DNA from: Amylostereum areolatum
Taxonomy: Eukaryota > Basidiomycota > Agaricomycetes > Russulales > Stereaceae
Assembly: GCA_012932865.1 (NCBI GenBank)
Contig: SAXG01000087.1
Coordinates: 62,001 to 126,000 of the forward strand
DNA length: 64,000 bases
Direction of reading: 5' to 3'
The notes under the pieces: generated by a model
Seen by the model: only the letters and a program-made list of their open reading frames with translations
What the model was told of the DNA's origin: nothing
Database searches by the model: none
Program-made: the position numbers and the translations under genes
In this document: positions 57,710 to 64,000 of the stretch, one piece after another
Layout: each line of letters begins with the position of its first letter
Numbering within the stretch: position 1 is the stretch's first letter

Positions 57710-58682
57710 CCAACAACAGTCAACGCCAGTATCGCCAACATTGGGACGACCCCGGGCCTCTCGCCGAGTCGATACCCTACGGATCATCATCGTCATCCAA
57801 CATTGCGCCTGCGCTTGAAGTCACCATGCAGGTTGAGGAAGAAGAGGGCGAAGAAGAGAGCAGGATGCTGACTCACGAAGAGATCTGGGATGACTCTGCG
57901 CTCGTCGACGCTTGGGAAAGTGCCCAGGCTGAGTATGAGGTGTGTATACATATTTTCTTCTCCTGCTACTATGTTATACGGAGGGCTGATAACGCATGAA
58001 CGGGCAGGCGTTCCATGGGAAGGGCAAATCTTGGAAAGACGAGCCCGTCAAAAAGTCGCCATTGTAAGTGCTTTAATTCTCTTTCTCCCGTCTGTACAGG
58101 CATTCTTCTTACATTCGTGCGGAACAGGTGGTATAACGTCCCTCCCAAACCCCAAAAAGGAGCTGCCACGACCACAACCACGACCACAGCAACATCCACA
58201 TCAAACGTTCACAACTCAAATGTTCACAATGGCGCGTCTGCTACGGTACCTGCACCGGGAACCGACGCCGAAAACTCCCAACCGGTCAATTTCGATACCT
58301 TTGTCCCGGCGCACGACCCATCTCTCTTTGTTTCTTCTGCTCCTGCGGAATTATCTACTTTCGCAGACGGACCGTGGCCTACGCGCGATGAGGCCTTCAG
58401 CCGTGCCCTCGGAGCTATGTACTGGGCTGGATACTGGACGGCCGTGTATCACGTATGGTTTTCTTGCCCCGCTTCTCACTCCTAGAATCTAACAGTCTCT
58501 TGTCGTTGTCACAGAGCCACCAACATTCTGGGACGGGTGCTGAAGAGACAGAACCCACCGGAGAAGAGGGCGGCGACGAAGAGGGTGAGTATGTCGAGGC
58601 AGACGCGGATGCAGACGGGGAGGATGGGGATGAAAAAGAGTCTGGAGAAGAAGATGAAGAGTTGATCTCGACGCAGCGGTGA
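57577..58682 (+). CDS. Survival motor neuron (SMN)-like protein
   Basis: Likely homolog of SMN/Yab8, which assembles Sm cores on snRNAs. Four exons (57577-57939, 58008-58063, 58128-58452, 58515-58682) join in phase to 303 residues. The N-terminal Gemin2-binding segment is HEEIWDDSALVDAWESAQAEYEAF, closely like the SMN signature WDDSALI-AW--A---Y. WYNVPPKP follows, then a disordered Thr/Asn/Ser-rich middle and ALGAMYWAGYWTAVYH, a YG-box-like oligomerisation helix (YxxGxx-Y). No Tudor domain is visible, as in fission yeast Smn1. Unusual features are a poly-Asn run encoded by (AAC)n at residues 35-45 and an acidic tail after the YG box, where SMN proteins normally end. The family is hard to detect, so conventional annotation may call it hypothetical. 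Confidence 0.8.
57678..57720 (+). repeat. (AAC)n microsatellite coding for poly-Asn
   Basis: About ten AAC units, two ACC/CAA variants and further AAC, in frame within the SMN-like gene. Confidence 0.95.
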
Positions 58683-58991
58683 TATATTTCTTGTGGTTTG
58701 TTCAGCCCTACCCCGTCCAATGGTTAGTAAAATCTGCCATCCTCCCTCGTGTCTTCAACCGGTTGAACATCTCCAACAAGACATTCCAATCCATGACGAT
58801 CTTCTCCGTCCGTGTGAGTACATTTCCGTCCTCTTTCGTACGCGAACCTCTTTGCTTGCCTTAGTGTTTATGCAGTGCTTGGGCGCACCGTCGCAATCCA
58901 TCAGTGTCATGTTATATCACGCCTGGAAGTATACACTATACGAGCACACACACATGTACATAACCCATTGTCGTACCGAACATGCAAAAAA

Positions 58992-61900
58992 TCACAACGC
59001 AATCTCCACGTCCAATCTCGCCAGATATGAATACACATCGGGCGACAGCCGATATTTGAGCATACCCGCGAAGATCATCAGTGAACGCGACTTTGTGCGC
59101 AAGGCACTCAACGCCTGCACCATGCAGTGATCAGCAACACTGGCGAAAGATCCAAGCAACAGGGCGACACACCATATGCCTGCTCGCATCGGGCACGAGA
59201 GAAGCTTTGGTCTTCTGGTACACTGCCGCGATACAATCCATCGTGAGCGGGAGGTACGTCTGCAAGTTGCGTTGGAGCGCGTCGTGCATGTCCTTGAACT
59301 CCTCTGCTCTTCTTGTGATCTTCGCCACGTCTCCGTCGAGTGGGATAAGATCTGTCGACTCCATGATCTACCCAACACCGTCAGCGTTCTCCCCGAAAGG
59401 TATGAAAAGAAAAAACTGTAACCCACTTCGAATGCTAGATCAAGCCGCCCCTCCTTCTTCGCGTCCATCGCCTCCCTAATCCTCAACAACCGTCCCACTG
59501 CTTCCCGCTCCCTGCCCACCGCCCTGTTCGTCCGCTCATAATGCCTCAAAATCTCCCGCGCCGTGCCTTCGATCGCCTTGCCCTGCTCACCACCCCCGCT
59601 GGGCGCAGCAATGGTGTTCCCGAGCGCTTGCGCGAGGCAGACGATGACCTTGGCATAGTCGCCCGCGAGGTTGTACAGCTTGATCGCCTCAAGCACCCGG
59701 TCGTTCTCCTCCGCGTGACGGGCGGCGCGCACGAGGATCACGTCGTTGAACTGACGTGCGTCCTGCAGCTTGAGCAACGACGCGCCCTGCTCGACTACGC
59801 CGCTCTGTGATGTACCAACCCGTTTGCGGTCAGCGCTGGCTGCGGAAAAGGAAAGAAGGGGATAGGGAGAGGAAGGACATACGAATCGTGTACCGTCGGA
59901 TCGGAACCCGCCAACGAGTTCATCCCATGCGGGACCGGCGTTGGAGAGCACGATGATACGTCGGACGAGCTCCCATGCGTTCTCGAGCTGCTCCTGGCCT
60001 ATCGCGCCCACTTGGTCGGCGCTGAGGGTGACCGTGTAGACATATTGTAGCGCCTCCTTCGCGTCCATTTTCACGAACTGACGGACGTAGCGCCATATCA
60101 GCGTTGGAAGGCTCAGCGCGGGCGGTGCGTTCGGGGACAACGATACTTTAGGGTTTATCAGTGGCGAGGTAGGTGAAGAAAGGGAGAGAACGAACAAGGT
60201 GTCATGTCCGAAGTCTCGGCGCGGGAGGGAACACGGAGAAGTCCGTGGTACGCAAGTGCGATGGCGACGTGGACGGCTTCCACCTCTGTTTCGGGGTTAT
60301 CCCAAAGAGCAGCGACAGCCTACACGTTGGTTAAGCGGGGTTTTGGAGAGAACCTCAGGACAACTACGTACCCGTTCGAACTGTCCACAAATGAGCAGCA
60401 CCGCTGCCCACAAGCCGGCCCTGGGACCCTTCTGACCTGAAGGACCCTCGAAATGCCGCTCGCCGTACCCAAGCAAAGTCTCCGCCAGACCCTGGAGGCC
60501 GCCGTTCTCCTCTTCGTCGACCTGTGAAATCTTCAGCACGGGGCATTTGTGAGCGCAAAAGGTGATCTACCATCGCGAGCTGGAACCACAACCAATCCTC
60601 TGTTGTAGCTGTGACAAGCGGAACCGTGCGGCGAGTGGGGTCGAGCTTTCCCATCAGTTTATAGAGGGCGAGCTTGAACGGGTCGACCGTCGCCGAGTGG
60701 AGCATGTGCGCATTGTAGATGGATTGTATGTGGTCTCGATGAGGTTTTGGCAGCCTATACGCGTGTCTGATTAATAAGGACATCTGGCCATTTGGATGGG
60801 ACTTGCCGCCTGTCAGGAGACTCGAGCCATGTGCGGAAGTGAGAAACAAAGCTGTCTTCTCGATGCTCGATTGCCTGCTGGAACCGCAACGCTTCCGCGA
60901 GCGCCTCCTGTGTATGTCCTGTCCGCACCAAGTAAAACAGTTTCGCCCAGAGGGGCTGACTGGCCACAAGCTGTTTACCGATGATCAGCATCCGCCAGAT
61001 GTCCAGCAATCAATGCGGTATCTCACCTCGATCCGGTCTTGCCACTCCCCATTTCGATAGTACCGTACCAGCAGGAATGCGCGCACTTTGTTGGCCACGC
61101 TCGGATCGCCGCCGAGTTTCGCCTCAAATGGACGCGCTTGTACTGTGCGCTCGAGTACATCGAAGTACTGCTCTTCCAGCGCCTCTCGTGCACCACGGGC
61201 GATCAGTTTGCGAAGTTCCGCCGCGTCGCGCGATTCGGGGTCGCCGAGATACGCGCGAGCATGCTTACGCTCGAAGAGGGGAGTGTTGAGTATGTGCGCT
61301 CCTGCGTGTTCGAGAGGAGCAACGGCGGAGGGCTCGCCAGTGATCTTGGCGAGGATGTGAAAGTTTTGGGTGATTTGTTGCGTGCGCTAAGAACGTGTAT
61401 AAGCCGGTGGGTTCAGAAGGAAAAAAGAGGGGGGTTTACGTCAGGATTGAGGGAAACCGAGGCTTGGGCGAGGGAGTGGAGAATGGGGTAGGACGTGCCG
61501 CGAAGACGCGCTGAGTTTAGTTCGGATATCGAACGGTCGTAGGCCATCATCTTGCTCTGCATCTGCAGATTTGGACTCGGGCCCACGCTCATCTATGGTA
61601 TTCAAAGTTAGTGAGAGACTTCACTCCCGAGAGAGAAAAACATACAGCAAGACTGCTTCTGCCATGCTGTCCCTTGTACTCCGCGACCGCCTTGTTCTCG
61701 CTGCCGACGCGCCCACCAAGCTCCTCAAAGACGCGTTTCTTCCTTGCTTCCCAGTCCTTCCGACTCCTGTCTTCCAAAAGCCTATAAAAGTCCTCTTGAG
61801 TTTCCCTCCGCGCTTCCTCGATGGTCGAGATGATGTTTTGTTCGTGCGCGTGGCGCAAGTAGCCAGCGATGTCCGTGTCCTGTAGTGGCTGGAGAGGCGA

Positions 61901-62193
61901 GAATGTCGCTGCGGTGTTCAGATGAGCGATAGAATTGGCAAGTGCGGGTGCGTCAACGTGAGCCTGCGCGAGGAGGTAGTTTCTGTTCAACTAGGATCAG
62001 CGCGTTAAGCAAATGTATGGTTGGGGGCTACTCACGCTCGCCCGCTGTCTGCCGTCACTCCTGGTTGGCGTGATACCAGTCGTCTGGACTGCGCCTCGAT
62101 TTGGTCAAGGGAAAGGTTGACATGAGGCAAATCCGGTTTGGAAAAGTGCGAAGTCAACGCCTTGGACGACGTGAGGAGAGAAGAAAGGTCCAT
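58992..62193 (-). CDS. NIC96: Nucleoporin Nup93/Nic96
   Basis: Scaffold nucleoporin of the inner-ring complex. The start at 62193 gives MDLSSLLTSSKALTSHFSKPDLPHV, followed by NLSLDQIEAQSRRLVSRQ. The next exon begins NRNYLLAQAHVDAPALANSI and contains DTDIAGYLRHAHEQNIISTIEEARRETQEDFYRLLEDRSRKDWEA-type sequence, which is highly diagnostic of Nup93/Nic96 (N-terminal coiled-coil that binds the Nsp1 complex). Many exons of alpha-solenoid follow (for example LANKVRAFLLVRYYRNGEW, FHLVRTGHTQEALAEAL, VVRIIVLSNAGPAWDELVGGF, LYNLAGDYAKVIVCLAQALGN). The last segment ends KSRSLMIFAGMLKYRLSPDVYSYLARLDVEIAL at 58992. Convergent with the SMN-like gene (310 bp between stops) and divergent from the gene at 62.5 kb. 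No lesion seen. Confidence 0.93.
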
Positions 62194-62457
62194 TGTCGAG
62201 AGTGCTGTTGGCAGGTTCGTATTTCAACAGCAGCAATAGCCTGGAAATTTTGCGAGGGAAACTCTGGAGGCGATCCGACGTTGTATATGTGGCGAACGTC
62301 GTAGCCGTTGTTGTAGAAGGAGAGTGAGCAGTCGAACAAACAGACGCGCGACTCACACCTCGCGACGCGTCTTGCGCTCTCCAAAACCTTCCTCGACCAC
62401 CGCAGAATCGTGTCTCGGCAACGTTGCTCTTAGCTTGAGTCATATACCTTACTTCCC

Positions 62458-64000
62458 GTGGCTTTGGTGAACATGGTCTCTGGTCAACTTTCGAAGAAAA
62501 TGGACAGAAGACTTGGAACGACGATGGATGGAATTTTGTTCAGATTGGCCCTTGTACGTCGTCCTCGTTCATCTGAACATCACCAAGATCTCATCCTTAT
62601 CATTCCTCACTCAGGCTCATACCCTTCTAGCCAACAAACCGAAAGAATTGTCCTTGCGATGTAAGTCTGGCTGGATATGCCATTCGTAGGCGCATATATC
62701 CAACCAAACAGCGGCATTGCTCCCCAGCGCACTGTGTAGTACTCCAGGCTACGTTTCTTCCAACTCTACCCGATGGAACTCTCGAAGGCGATCTATGGAA
62801 AAGGCGCGCTGTCGAACTGGAGAAGAAGCTGGACGAGGTACAAGCAAAAGCAGAAGCAGAGCGAACGGGTTAGCCCTCAAATGTTTTTTTTTGCTGTTTC
62901 TCTGAATTTTCTCTTTGCAGAACTTTTGGCCCTCCGCGCTGCTTCCAGTGTTGTTGAATCTCAACCTCCGTCGGTGCCAACACCTGCGCCTGCCACGACA
63001 AAGAAGAAGAACAAGAAAGGTTCCAATCCTCCAACATCCGGCCCTCCTCCACCGCGGGGTGAGTTTCTCATGTCGCTTCCTGCGGTATAGCTGATGATGT
63101 ATACGTCGTAATCTCCCTAGTTCTTCTCCCGTCTAGCGTCAGCTCCAATGCGATTCTCATTCCTCACCTTCGGGCTTTAAACGCTTTGGCTAGCGCTCTC
63201 CAAACGAAGGGTTCACCACGCCCACCGCCGTCCGTTATCCTGGCCACCTCTCGCCGCTGTATCGAAGGACTCGGCCTGACGCTTTCATCTTCACTGACTG
63301 CACCCTCCCCTTCTTCTTCCACGGCATGGCCACCGACACCTACCGATGCTGTGGACGCCATTTGCACATGCCTCCCCTCTGTTCTCGACATTGCCATTCC
63401 TTCCATTCTCCTCGCGTTCAAGCCCTCTTCGGACCCCAAATCTCCCAACATTCACTGCAACCCCTTTTGGCATACTCAAGGTGGAAGCTCGCCGAGTGAA
63501 ACAAGACCTCCAGCGACTAATGAAGACCTGTCTGTCGTCATTGCCGCCGTCTTGCAGCCATTGGCATCGTTTATCCTCATCCCGGCGGTGCAAGCGCTCC
63601 CTATGTTGTGTCAAGCTCGAGCCCAACATCTCCTTTCGTCTGCGTCTCCCCGACCCGTTTCTAACCCTCCCATTGCAACTCCTCTCGACCCTTCAGCGCT
63701 CGTCCCTGTTCTCACGCAGGTCTTGGACTCCCTAGACAAGTTATGCACGGACGCAAGCCCACAGCCATCGCTGCGGACCCAGATACTTCGCGACAGCGCA
63801 CAAGCCCTTCGGGATTGTATAGTTCTAAATACCCTCTGGCAAATGGACAAACTCGTAGAAACAACGTCTCTGTCCACAAGCAGCCCGCCGACTCTTGCTT
63901 CAGGATCAACCTCGAGCTCTGCTCTCAGCGTCCAACCTCGACCCACCCAAGCAGAACGTATCAGACGTCTTGCACGCAAAGACACCTTGTACCACCTTTG
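62458..64000 (+). CDS. Unrecognised protein, 3' end outside the window
   Basis: Multi-exon gene on the plus strand; start uncertain (candidate ATG at 62473). A middle exon encodes LEGDLWKRRAVELEKKLDEVQAKAEAERT, a likely coiled coil. After a splice near 62920 comes ELLALRAASSVVESQPPSVPTPAPATTKKKNKKG, a Pro/Lys-rich linker. From about 63135 a long open frame gives VSSNAILIPHLRALNALASALQTKG and RRCIEGLGLTLSSSL, then AVDAICTCLPSVLDIAIPSILLAFKP and QVLDSLDKLCTDASPQPSLRTQ, with ERIRRLARKDTLYHL at the window edge. The composition suggests a helical-repeat body with disordered inserts. I do not recognise the family. It is divergent from Nup93, with about 270 bp between them. Confidence 0.6.

Noticed and set aside
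1..64000. tRNA or rRNA genes
   Set aside because: Scanning by eye for B-box-like GGTTCGAATCC sequences and conserved rRNA stretches found none with a matching acceptor stem; small RNAs could still be missed without a covariance-model search.

Overview
This 64 kb window is nuclear DNA from a filamentous basidiomycete, most likely an Agaricomycete. The evidence is many short GT-AG introns (about 45-90 nt) inside GC-rich genes, a Plavaka-type DNA transposon, a DUF6532-like protein, a TPR-CHAT gene pair, and GABA/choline-type permeases in several copies. No bacterial, viral or organellar genes were seen.

Layout, left to right. 1-430: decayed end of an ABC-transporter gene (-). 0.5-2.9 kb: amino-acid/GABA-type permease (-). 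5.6-9.0 kb: TPR-CHAT protein (-). 10.0-10.8 kb: copy of a dispersed repeat, called R1 here. 11.0-11.9 kb: first member of a small unknown family marked by a DDPLRRAQMQSYARAA-type box. 12.2-15.4 kb: SCPx-type thiolase gene (-), split inside its GHPLGATG motif by a 1,078-bp insertion with an 8-bp target duplication. 15.7-17.1 kb: eIF5 (-). 17.8-23.1 kb: two tandem permease paralogs (-). 23.9-24.4 kb: BolA-like protein (-). 24.9-25.7 and 28.8-29.5 kb: two more members of the unknown family, flanking an SDR dehydrogenase (26.5-27.7 kb, -). 32.6-36.0 kb: second TPR-CHAT gene (+). 36.4-37.2 kb: second R1 copy. 38.2-40.4 kb: FAD aromatic monooxygenase (+). 41.3-51.1 kb: ABC transporter (+) split by a 6,919-bp Plavaka-like transposon that carries a transposase (-) and a divergent DUF6532-like gene (+). 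51.7-53.2 kb: DNMT2-type methyltransferase (-). 53.5-56.6 kb: PHD-finger protein (+). 57.6-58.7 kb: SMN-like protein (+). 59.0-62.2 kb: Nup93/Nic96 nucleoporin (-). 62.5 kb to the end: unrecognised gene (+) running off the window.

The right end (51.7-64 kb) and the eIF5 and BolA loci look like conserved housekeeping genome: RNA methylation, chromatin reading, snRNP assembly, nuclear pore, translation initiation and Fe-S/glutaredoxin biology. The middle is accessory: duplicated permeases, dispersed repeats, two putative caspase-like TPR-CHAT proteins, and two genes broken by cleanly delimited transposon insertions. Exon limits were derived by hand from splice motifs and frame continuity. Those of eIF5, BolA, SMN, TPR-CHAT, the ABC transporter and the thiolase are phase-checked; others are approximate.
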